Of a stretch of 64,000 bases of DNA, positions 1 to 9,013 are shown piece by piece; the first letter of the stretch is position 1, and each line of letters begins with the position of its first letter. The notes under the pieces were generated by a model. That model was not told the origin of the DNA and ran no database searches. It saw only the letters and a list, made by a program, of their open reading frames with translations. The stretch comes from Bidens hawaiensis. Lineage: Eukaryota; Streptophyta; Magnoliopsida; Asterales; Asteraceae. Position numbers and translations under genes: made by a program. The DNA is taken from positions 310,001-374,000 of the forward strand of contig JAIQDT010000231.1 of the NCBI GenBank assembly GCA_021521415.1, written 5' to 3'.

Positions 1-1028
1 CCCTCGCGTACCATGAAGTGACACTTCTCCCAGTTAAGAACTAGGTTAGTGTCAACGCATCGGGCCAACATCCTCTCAAGGTTAGAGAGACACTGATCGA
101 AAGAGCTCCCAAACACAGAAAAATCATCCATGAACACCTCTATGGAGTCCTCGATCATGTCATGAAATATAGCCACCATGCACCTCTGAAATGTGGCTGG
201 AGCGTTACACAGTCCGAACGTCAAACGTCGATAGGCAAACGTACCGTATGGGCAGGTGAACGTGGTTTTCTCCTGGTCATCGGGAGCAATAGGAATCTGA
301 AAGTACCCGGAGAAACCATCTAAGAAGCAGTAGTACTGCTGACCTGCCAAACGCTCCAACATCTGATCAATGAAAGGTAAAGGAAAGTGGTCTTTCCTTG
401 TGGCATCATTCAGTCTGCGGTAATCGATGCAGACTCTCCAACCGGTCACAGTCCTAGTGGAAATGAGCTCGTTCCTCTCATTGGTGACGATAGTCATGCC
501 ACCCTTTTTGGGAACCACTTTTTCTGGACTAACCCACGAACTATCGGAAATGGGGAAAATGATCCCCGCATCAAGGAGTTTGATGATCTCCTTCTTCATG
601 ACCTCCTGCATCTTCGGATTAAGCCGCCGCTGCGGCTGAACGACAGTCCTATAATTATCCTCCATGAGGATTTTATGCGTGCAAAACGAAGGGTTAATAC
701 CCTTGATGTCGATAATCTTCCATGCAATTGTCTCCTTGTGCTCCCGAAGCACCCTCAACATTCTCTCTCTCTCGACCTCTGTCAAAGCAGATGGGACAAT
801 AACTGGCAATTTCCTCTCCTCGTCCAAAAACGCGTACTCCAGATGGGCAGGTAAATCCTTAAACTCTAAGGAAGGAGGGGGGCTCTTGACAGAAGGTCGG
901 TCCATCGGATCGTCACGTACGATCCTAGTAGACACTTCAGACTCAGGGTGATGTGACTCAGCGTCATCTTCCGTTGACTGATCGGTCATGGCAACCATCT
1001 CAATCTCCGGAATGTCCATATCGAGAAT
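1..1028 (-). pseudogene. Reverse transcriptase region of Athila-like polyprotein (partial)
   Basis: Minus-strand translation gives the protease-RT linker and an N-terminal RT. Visible pieces are a polymerase start with WVSPEKVVPKKGG near 520, the VCIDYRRLND motif near 420, FPLPFIDQMLERLAG near 370, and the catalytic FMDDFSVFG near 140. RT copies the element RNA into cDNA in the cytoplasmic particle. The segment is open from about 1,028 to base 1 and is continuous in frame with the protease ORF except for one TAG at 1,029-1,031. RNase H and integrase would lie to the left of the window. The long plus-strand ORFs here are antisense shadows of this frame. Confidence 0.85.
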
Positions 1029-1757
1029 CTAAGTGTCGGAGACAGATCCTCCACAGATCTCGCTGAAAAACTCCCCGACATGCTCCATGATGGTGTCAAT
1101 AAAGTACATGGAGTCATCAGCAGATTTGGGGTGTTTCAGTGACTGTCTAACGTCAAAGGTGACGTTCTCATCCCCAACTCTCAAAATCACCTTACCCTCG
1201 CAGACGTCGATCAACGCCTGTGCAGTGGCAAGGAATGGTCGGCCTAAAATCAGTGGTACGCTATCATCGTCGTTCATGTCCAGAATGACAAAGTCCACCG
1301 GGAAGATGAACTTGTCGACACGAACCAGCATGTTCTCGACCACCCCTCGAGGGTATTTCACATAACGATCAGCAAGCTGGATACTCATCCTGGTAGGCCT
1401 CGGTTCGCCTAGACCCAGCTTGCGATACACAGAATACGGCATGAGATTAATGCTGGCACCGAGATCGGCCAGCGCATGAATAACCGTATCATCACTCAAG
1501 ATGTAGGGAATCTTGAAACTCCCTGGATCGGCCATCTTTTATGGTAATTTCTGTTGTAAGACAGCAGAACAGCTGGCACTCAATGGGATGGAAACAACCT
1601 CAGCAAGCTTCTCCTTATTCGAAAGGATATCCTTGAGGAACTTCGCGTGTTTAGGCATCTGATTCAGTGCCTCAAGGAATGGAATGTTAAGGTGAAGCTG
1701 CTTCAAAAGATCAAGAAATTTGGAATTCTACTCCTCATCTCTGTCTCTACGGATTCA
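1029..1757 (-). pseudogene. Retropepsin-like protease region of Athila-like polyprotein
   Basis: The 168-codon open stretch (1,535-1,029) has the aspartic-protease core: ADLGASINLMPYSVYRKLGL corresponds to the usual D-S/T-G active site, here with LG in place of S/T-G, and LILGRPFLATA is the C-terminal flap region. In the Athila family this domain cleaves the Gag-Pol polyprotein. Upstream (1,536-1,757) the same frame continues with a linker related to other Athila copies, but carries in-frame TAA (about 1,545) and TAG (about 1,727) codons. The family normally reads through here as one ORF, so these are disabling mutations. Confidence 0.8.
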
Positions 1758-3400
1758 TCAGGGGTATGGTACTCTGGGCTTGTAGACTCTCGGCGGCTCG
1801 CTTGGTAGCTGCTGTCTCTCGGCCTGTGCTGAAGTCCCTGGGCTGCTTCTCCAATGCACCTGAGCCGGTGGAGACTCCATCTGAATCTCCTCATCCACCT
1901 GCTCCTCTAGAACTACTGCAGGTTCCTCGACAACTCCTCTGTGCTGAATCCCGGGCTCCTCTCGTGCCCCTGCACCGCTCCTCGTTATCACAGCTTTAGC
2001 GAATCCCTTTGGGTTCTGCTCGGTGTTATTTGGTAGTGAACCCTGTGGCCTCTCGTTCAACCTACTCGCTATCTCTCCCATCTGTCGCTCGAGACTCTGA
2101 ATTGACGCTCCCTGATTCCTCATGAACTGCTCGTGCTCGCGAAGCTTCTCCTGCGTCTCCTTGTGTCGGGAATCCTCTCGTGACATAAGCCGTGACAGCA
2201 TCTGTGTTTGTTGCGCCATCATCTCCTCCAAAGTGGGCTTCTTCTCCCCACTGCTCGCTCCCTCACCGGCATCCTGAAATAAACTCTGGCGTTGCTGAAA
2301 CCGGACTGGTTGCCGCTCCTCCAGTTGGATTTCAGATTTCCCCTCCATCCCGAATTATACGAATTGAAAGAATTTGGATTTCGGTTTGGATTTCCTACGA
2401 AATCTATGGCCTCTTCTTGGGAACTGACTGGGCACTGAACAGTATCATGCCCGCCTCTGCAGATCTCACACAACTTGTTCTTCGTCTGCATGTCCTTTAC
2501 CATCTTCGCCAACGCCTCGACCTGTGCCGTCAGTGCGGTGGTGGTGTCCACCGAATGCATGCCTCGTGAGATGGAATCGACGGTCTTACCTCCTCTAGCG
2601 GGTGGTCTCCGGTACCCACTCATAGCTAACCCATTGAATAAAGCGATACACTCATCGGGGTCCTTTGTTGTCAACAGATTTCCTCCCGCCGCCGTGTCGA
2701 GCATACTCTGCGTCACGTACGTCACTCCATTGTAGAACTTTTCGACGACCGCCCAATCTTGCAAGCCATGGTTGGGGCACAACGCTAATAGATTCTTGAA
2801 CTACTCCTAGGTCTCGTAAAAACTCTCTGTGTCCTCCATCTGGAAAGAATGTATCTGGTTACGCAAACAAGCGGCCTTAGCCGGAGAATCGTATTTTTCA
2901 AGAAATTGGGTCTGCATGGCAGCCCAAGTAGCTATAGAGCCCTGTGGGAGGGACTCGAGCCACAGACTCGCTTGATCAGCGAGTGAAAACGGAAAGACGC
3001 GGAGCTTAACGGCGTCTTCAGAAACGCCCACAAGATGGAAAGTGTCGCAAATACGCACGATGCGAGTGAGATGAGAGTGCGGGTTCTCATGAAGCAACCC
3101 GTGAAACTGAGCAGAATGAGTAATGGTATTCAGAATGTTCGACGGGATCTGCCAGTTCGTCGCAACTCCAATGGCGGGTGATGCGATGCTGGATCTCGCG
3201 CCAGCATTGGCCGGTCGGGCCCGGTACGCAACTGTCCTCCTCGGTGGTGGAATGTCTCCCATGATCCTATCCCTATCGTCGGGGTCAACGGATGAAGAAG
3301 TGGATGAAGGTGAAACGGGACGACGTCTCTCACGAAACTCTCTCTCTAGCTCGGGAAATGCTTCCGTGTCGGGTGGTCCTAGAGATCGAGTCTGTCGCAT
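1758..3400 (-). pseudogene. Gag of Athila-like element, frameshifted
   Basis: ATG at 3,400 opens a Gag with a basic, proline-rich N-terminus. The Retrotrans_gag core follows (FHGLLHENPHSHLTRI near 3,110; LRVFPFSLADQASLWLESLP near 2,970) and then a CX2CX4HX4C zinc knuckle (CEICRGGHDTVQC, near 2,450). A glutamate-rich coiled-coil-like segment lies at about 2,270-2,050. Gag packages the element RNA into virus-like particles. The frame is broken: two TAG codons near 2,800-2,810, where relatives have a W-E-R-F motif, and a frameshift near 2,300 that splits the C-terminal third into another frame (1,758-2,348). Confidence 0.85.
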
Positions 3401-3529
3401 AGAACTAAAATTAGGAATAATATTATCTAAACTATTCTAACAAATAAGCAAAATCAAACAAAAATAATTACAAGTAGCACAAAAGGTAAGTCCTAACTCG
3501 GATTGCTCTCAAAACGCCTAAAACCGTGT

Positions 3530-3546
3530 CCCCGGCAACGGCGCCA
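3530..3546 (-). other. Primer-binding site, tRNA-Asp type
   Basis: The plus strand reads CCCCGGCAACGGCGCCA, the 3' end of plant tRNA-Asp including CCA. On the element's minus strand this is the complementary PBS. It lies 6 bases from the LTR edge. tRNA-Asp priming is typical of Athila elements. Confidence 0.9.
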
Positions 3547-3552
3547 AAAACT

Positions 3553-5236
3553 TGATGTGTGTCTAATAACCCTATAATAATGACCCTCACAGCTAAGCTT
3601 TAATACTACAACGAAAATCCTAAAACCACACACAACCGGCAAGTGTACCGATCGCAAGTAGTATAGACCTAGGAAGTCCGAGTATCGAACACGTGGACAC
3701 GTAAGACGCTAACGATTACTAACCCAAGACAAGACCTACCTTAGAATAATATTTAGTTGATTTTTGATTTTTAATTAGTTAACTGAACTAACCTAACTGA
3801 CTGACAAAACTTACCAAAAATAGAAAACTTAATGGAAAACTAATTGTGTTAACTTAGGTTGGAGAAAAACGTCTACCTAGGTTTGAATCAAATTGTAGGC
3901 CTAACAAGCTAATGGATTGAATGACTTCAAGACACCGGTCCCTAAAGATGACACGACTAAGGATCGCTCGGGCTCACTGGATCACCTCTCGGTCTCACTT
4001 AACAAGCCTAAACTACTCAAAATCGCCTAAAACGACCAAACCGGGAAACAATTGCTAACGTGTTCTAATGAAGGATCACCTCTCGATCTCACCAACACTC
4101 GACCCTAACGGCAATAAATACTACACAACCAAGGATAGAGGAACAATTCAACTTAAACTAAAATAGATCAACTAGTCGCTCAAAACACCAAAACCTGACA
4201 AGAATTGAACTCGCTCTCGCGCAATCCTTATTCTAGCATGCAAAGGTAATGAGACAACCCTAACTTCCTATCACCTCTCGGTCTCAAAGAAGGTGTTTAA
4301 CCGCTGTACTTAATCCAAATAATCATGCAACAAAACCCTACGGTGGTACCTACCGCAAACAAACCCTAAACACAAAGTCTAGAATCAAACAATGCACCGA
4401 TCAATCAATACAAAACTAATCAACCGACACACAGGGTTTATGCAATGAATCCCCAAAATTTCCAGCCCTTAAACACAACCTATTTCATGTCTAAATCAAA
4501 CTTTACAATAACAATTAAGGTCTATTAATCAAACAATCCATAAAACCTATCAAACACTAACAATAATCATCATTCCTAGGTAGAACAAGCAGGATTAGCC
4601 GATCATATTATTTGGACAGCAGCATATACTCATTAAAAACTCCATAAAACTCATACCAATCATCTTAACAATCGTCCAACAATCAATTCAAATCATAAAC
4701 AATTCAATCTCTCAAGTACCTGCAAAACAATTCAACAATTAAGCAAGAAACTAAAAGTGTATGAACAATAGAAAAGATGTAAGGATATGAGATGTTCCGG
4801 GGCTGCTCTCGGCTGTAAAAAACAGTGGTGAATGATCCCGAGGCTTGGTTCTTGTGTCTTCTTCCTTCACTAGCCACCACAACTTTCAAACCCTAGCCGA
4901 AAAAAGATTTCTTCTTCTCTTCCCCCTGCTGCTGCTGCGATCGGCCTGCTTCTCCCCTTAGGTTTTTTTTTTTATTTTTTATATATCATAATATAATATA
5001 AGATTTGGGCCTCCATGATGCATACGGGTCGGGCCTTGAGTTGTTTACTTGAAAACATATGCGTAAAAGGCTCGTAAACCACTCCAAAAGCTCGGTTTCT
5101 TTCTTTCTTTCACCCAAAACCTACAACATGAATAAAATTATGTAAAAGCTATCTAAAACGAGTTATAAAACATATAAAATATAATATAATACGTAGATAA
5201 AACGTGCGAAAAATACGTGTGCTTTACAACACGTCA
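3553..5236 (-). repeat. 5' LTR of the Athila-like element
   Basis: The segment runs TG (plus 3,553) to CA (plus 5,236), about 1.68 kb, immediately outside the PBS. It holds AT-rich sequence with a repeated phrase of the type CACCTCTCG-TCTCA (near 3,985, 4,080 and 4,270). A pyrimidine-rich CTT/CTG stretch (4,905-4,960) and a T-run follow. No gene is seen. The right edge is inferred from the abrupt end of the neighbouring ORF and from the TGACGTG terminus on the minus strand. Confidence 0.7.
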
Positions 5237-5608
5237 CTTGTAGATTGCGCAAAAACGCTCCATGAAAGGAGCTTCCCTTAAAGCTTGGCAGCAAAATTCG
5301 AAGTGACGTAACCACATATGCCCGAAGGGGTGCGTCTGGGAAATATGAATCCCCGTAACCGTGAGAAAACGGCTCACGAACTTCGTAATCGACAAACGGA
5401 AGTTGCCGGTAGTAAAAAAAAACTTGCCGTGTGGGGCAATCTTGCCCAGAGAAGGCCTATTGGCAGTGGAACCAGCAACAGGGAGTTCCGGCCCCCACTC
5501 TGGCTCTAACTCGTACAAGTTAACGATGTCTTGGAAGTCCTTCTCCTTCCAGTTTATAAGGATGTTTTCAATGGTAAAAGGAAGACCCTCTCGTTTACCA
5601 CCAGCCAT
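5237..5608 (-). pseudogene. Antisense ORF of a Tat-type Ty3 element, truncated by the Athila insertion
   Basis: A 124-codon minus-strand ORF starts at ATG 5,608. It contains LYELEPEWGPELPVAG, a charged middle and the block WLRHFEFCCQALREAPFMER. It resembles the plant family annotated as 'transposase (putative) gypsy type', known as an extra ORF, often antisense, between pol and the 3' LTR of Tat-lineage elements. Its product has no proven function. The position fits: a plus-strand Tat-like 3' LTR lies just to the right. Its last codon abuts the Athila LTR, whose TG supplies the stop, so the C-terminal part is missing. The initiator ATG fits the start of related proteins (MAGGKRE). Confidence 0.65.
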
Positions 5609-6059
5609 TAAAGCAGCACTATAAGTCTCACAGCGAGCTATGGTGATAAATAGTAAAGAAATTACAAAAAAAGAAGATGAATCGCTGAGAAATTTTGTGC
5701 AAATGAAGAGATAAGAGTAACACTAATCCCCTTTATACACCCATCGCAATTAATGTGATGTGTAGGAGAATAGCTCACCATCGGGTCATTGCCAAATCAG
5801 GAAATGACACGATAGACGGGAACTTACAAAAAACAAAATGATTTTGAATCAACCGCCTAAATATATGTGCAGACATCTCGAAAGTAGCGCCTCACAAGGC
5901 TCATACTGGAACTATCACATCTCAAACTACTGAACAGTAACCCTAGTCCAAGGAAAACTCCACAAATTCACGGTTCAAGATTCACCTCACGCCAAGGAAC
6001 AGAGCAGTGAGTCCATAACTCGCGACATCAGATCATGGAAGAAACAATGCACTAGGGGG

Positions 6060-6620
6060 ACGTATAGATGTACGTTAGTAAAAGTACCCGCGAACCAATG
6101 AATACACCTTGCAGGTCTCCAACTTAATTCGTGGATTACCATTGAGAATCCATGGAGGAAACCCGCGGATCACATACGGGACCTCACACTACAAAGCCCT
6201 CACGTGATATGGAAGAGCAGATGTAACAAACTACTTCTAGAAGATTATTCCAACATTCCCTGATAACGACATCAACCAATAAAAGGATAACAGCTGGACA
6301 ACCTGGTAACTGCCCCAAACGGAGCCAGGCTTTCATGTCCTATAGACATGCGACACGTGTCCATTCAGGTAGATATGGAATATCTTGATAATGACAACTC
6401 CACCAATCACCTTCCCTCTATTCCCAACTATATATACTCGAATCCTCTTCATGAGGTATTCGTTCACTGACACACGATCAAAGCAATTACTTGTATCTCG
6501 TACTTTATTATCCATAGTACAGTACTTATTCTCACGCCGGAGGGTGGTTACGGGAAGAACCCCCCCCCCCCCCACCATCCTGTTCTTCCCGTGACAAGAC
6601 TCACGGTGTTTGTGTTTGCA
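6060..6620 (+). repeat. Probable 3' LTR of a Tat-type Ty3 element (plus strand)
   Basis: A purine tract (CTAGGGGGAC, 6,052-6,061) resembles the polypurine tract of Tat elements. Downstream are TATATATAC (about 6,429-6,437), the GCCGGAGGGTGG phrase (about 6,536-6,547) typical of the R/U5 of this LTR class, a 14-base C run and a terminal TTTGCA (6,615-6,620). Exact ends and the target duplication were not resolved. Confidence 0.5.
6550..6592 (+). other. 11-bp perfect inverted repeat around a poly-C run
   Basis: ACGGGAAGAAC (6,550-6,560) is the exact reverse complement of GTTCTTCCCGT (6,582-6,592). The loop contains 13 of the 14 consecutive C residues (6,560-6,573). In RNA this would be a strong hairpin in the R/U5 leader of the Tat-like element. 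Confidence 0.75.
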
Positions 6621-7391
6621 GGGAATTGATCTGATCTCATCAGGCAGTTAGTATACGCACACATGAGGAAATATAGATTCGAACTATCCAGTTCGATTTG
6701 TGCTTCTTCAGTTGTTTACCTGAAATGTCCCCAAAGCAAACAGGATGATCCCAATGTTCCTGTGAGTATTATATTTGATTCAACTCACTTCCAAGCTAGA
6801 GTCCGATGGCCCATCCGGCTACACCGACAACATAGGCTGATGTTTGGGTAGCAGCATGGATGTAAAACCAAGTTGGGTTAACCACGTTAAACACCTCTAC
6901 ATATCTTACTGAAATTGCTCAAATGGGCATCAATACCAACCAAACGCATTCAATACTCCATGAGTCTGTCAAACGTTTTATCATTATCAGTTAGTATAGA
7001 ACAAGATATTTTATGTTACTCAAATTGGTTTATTGTTGCAAAACTTCTCAATTATTTAACGTGGGTTTGCGATTTCACTAACTTTCTAGTCGAACCCACA
7101 AACACGTTATTTGCGTTCATGTTAAAGAGGCTGGTTTGTGGGTTGAACCGTTTAAACTATTTGTTTTTATTTTATTACTTAAATAATATGTATGTCATAA
7201 ACTAAATCTATAATAAAAGAGAACTGGCGTAACAGTTTTTATATATTTTTGTAAAATTGTAAATTTAAATTTAAAATACTAAAATGTAAAAAAAATTAAA
7301 CATAAAAACACAAGTTTAGACATTTCATATTATGTCTCGGTATGTATATAGTTAGACGCGCCAACCCACAAACACTAGCGGTTAAACACCC
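6621..7391. other. Intergenic, no recognised gene
   Basis: The sequence is AT-rich with short unconvincing ORFs on the plus strand (61-96 codons) and no motif I recognise. It separates the Tat-like LTR from the AIR12-like pseudogene. It may be old element or gene-flank DNA. Confidence 0.5.
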
Positions 7392-8039
7392 TTAAATGAA
7401 AATAGAACAAAGACGACTTACTTTTTCCTGCCTCTCTCGGGACCCAACAACGTTACAACCATGGGAAACCTTTGCCAAACCGGTGATAAAATCTACTTCG
7501 CCAACAGCATTCCGATTATCATGAATCATGAAACGAATCCCCATAACACCATTATTAACAATACCGACATGCCACACACGATTAAACCTCATCCGACCAT
7601 TAGGCAACACCAAACTCGCATAAATCATCGTTAACCCTCTCCATGGGACGTGTTTAACACATTAAAACTCAACAAACTCTCTTGCAAACCGGTTGCATAA
7701 CCATTTATTGCTTTGCTGAAGCATAAATTCGAACCACTCCAGTTGAACTCGTAACAGCAACAATAGCCTGAGCCCCAGTCATACCCGACTTGTGAACGTT
7801 GACTCGTAGAGAGCCCAAGAAAACCATTGAGATGTGGTTGCTGCAGTTTGGCGGAAAGCCGCATCGACGGTGCCGTTGGCGTGGTAGTTCCAGTGAAGAT
7901 GAGAATTCAAAACCGGTAAAGAAACACATGTAGCATATATTTGGTTGCTAGAAAACGTGTAATTGTTGCAACTTTGAGCGGAAGACACGGCAAAAGACGA
8001 TAACAAAACACATAAAAATACATTCAAGATTTTAGCCAT
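7392..8039 (-). pseudogene. AIR12-like DOMON-domain protein, pseudogene
   Basis: ATG at 8,039 (minus) opens a good signal peptide (MAKILNVFLCVLLSSFAVSS) followed by a DOMON domain. Recognisable blocks are CVSLPVLNSHLHWNYH (8,039-7,779 frame), GMTGAQAIVAVTSSTGVVRI (7,785-7,705 frame), YATGLQESLLSFNV (7,700-7,640 frame) and HDNRNAVGEVDFITG (7,628-7,392 frame). This is the AIR12/auxin-responsive DOMON family, secreted and GPI-anchored heme b proteins of the plasma-membrane outer face linked to redox at the cell wall. The blocks fall in successive frames, so at least two frameshifts and premature stops break the gene. AIR12 proteins carry a heme-ligand histidine in a G-V-H-P block; the equivalent here reads GIRF. 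No GPI-anchor tail was found downstream. The only host-type gene recognised outside mobile DNA. Confidence 0.8.
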
Positions 8040-8146
8040 GTTCTTGAATGAAAATCGATCAATAAATAAAGAAGTCGAATGAGGCTGTGTGTTGGGGACG
8101 ATGGATGTGATGAAAGGTTTGTAAAAGAATAATAAACATAAAACCC

Positions 8147-8152
8147 TTTATA
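8147..8152 (-). promoter_or_regulatory. TATA box candidate of the AIR12-like pseudogene
   Basis: The minus strand reads TATAAA about 110 bases upstream of the ATG at 8,039, a spacing usual for a plant TATA box plus a short 5' UTR. Functionality is not shown. Confidence 0.4.
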
Positions 8153-9013
8153 TTCTTAAGTGTAGATTATGGTAGTTGGACTACTAAAGGAAACTAACTA
8201 TATATTAGCCTAATTATGCGATAACGCGATTACTTAATTGATAAGACATATATGGTACATCTTTAAAACTAAGGTTATATATTAATAAAGGGTTTAAACA
8301 AATACAAATTAAATTATCGTGTTAATTGTGAGAATTAAATAGTGTAATTATAATTAGATATAATTACATAATTACACTACTTGTAATATAATCACATAAC
8401 TTAATTCTCATATATATCACATTAATTTAATATATACGCTAACTTTCCCCAATAATGATAAACAATTCAGCTATAAAGCTAGATAATCTTGTTATTACTT
8501 TAATAAACAAAAATATAATCAAATTGTTTCAATTGGCATCCATTTAGACAATCATTATGCCACTTGTCATCCTAAATTTACTTTAACTTAAGTTTGACTT
8601 TTCATACATATTTAAAATCAATAAGTAAATTTACTTAAATTGATTTTAGTTATTTTTAATTAAACTAATTTCCTAAATTTAAATATTTTTCCCTAATATC
8701 TGGAAATTTGTATTCGGTAATTTTATTTGAAAGGTTAGGTTATTCTACAAATGGAGATAAAAAATGAGAATGATGAAAGAATTTGGTAGCAAAAAAAAAC
8801 CTAATAAATAATAAAAAATTACTTTAAAAAATCATAACTCAAAATTTAAATAAAAAAGGAAAAAAAAAAGTAAAAACACAAATATTTTTCCACCTTATTC
8901 CTCATTCCAAAAAAAAGAAGACACAATGTTGAAGATGTGTCTTTTCATTTATCATTGTGTTTTTTGTTTATTTTCGTTATTAATTGTGTTTTTCTATCTT
9001 GATATTGTCTTGT
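8153..9013. other. AT-rich intergenic DNA
   Basis: Very AT-rich with A- and T-runs. No gene or element ends were recognised up to the foldback arm. The stretch 8,955-8,995 (ATTGTGTTTTTTGTTTATTT) recurs at 47,379-47,405, on the far side of the nested block, probably as low-complexity sequence. Confidence 0.5.

Larger units (their letters stand above)
1..5236 (-). mobile_element. Athila-like Ty3 LTR retrotransposon, 5' portion, degenerate
   Basis: Read on the minus strand the order is 5' LTR (5,236-3,553), tRNA-Asp primer-binding site, gag, protease, then reverse transcriptase running off the window at base 1. This order and the PBS are those of the Athila lineage of plant Ty3 elements. The reading frame has several stops and at least one frameshift, so the copy is dead. 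It appears to have inserted into the antisense ORF of a Tat-type element, because that ORF is cut exactly at the LTR edge (5,236/5,237). The other end lies outside the window, so the target duplication cannot be checked. Confidence 0.85.

Noticed and set aside
387..854. 155-codon plus-strand ORF
   Set aside because: Antisense shadow of the Athila RT frame, which shows clear RT motifs on the minus strand.
3530..3546. Possible tRNA-Asp gene 3' end
   Set aside because: Only the 3' 17 bases match; position next to an LTR shows it is the primer-binding site.
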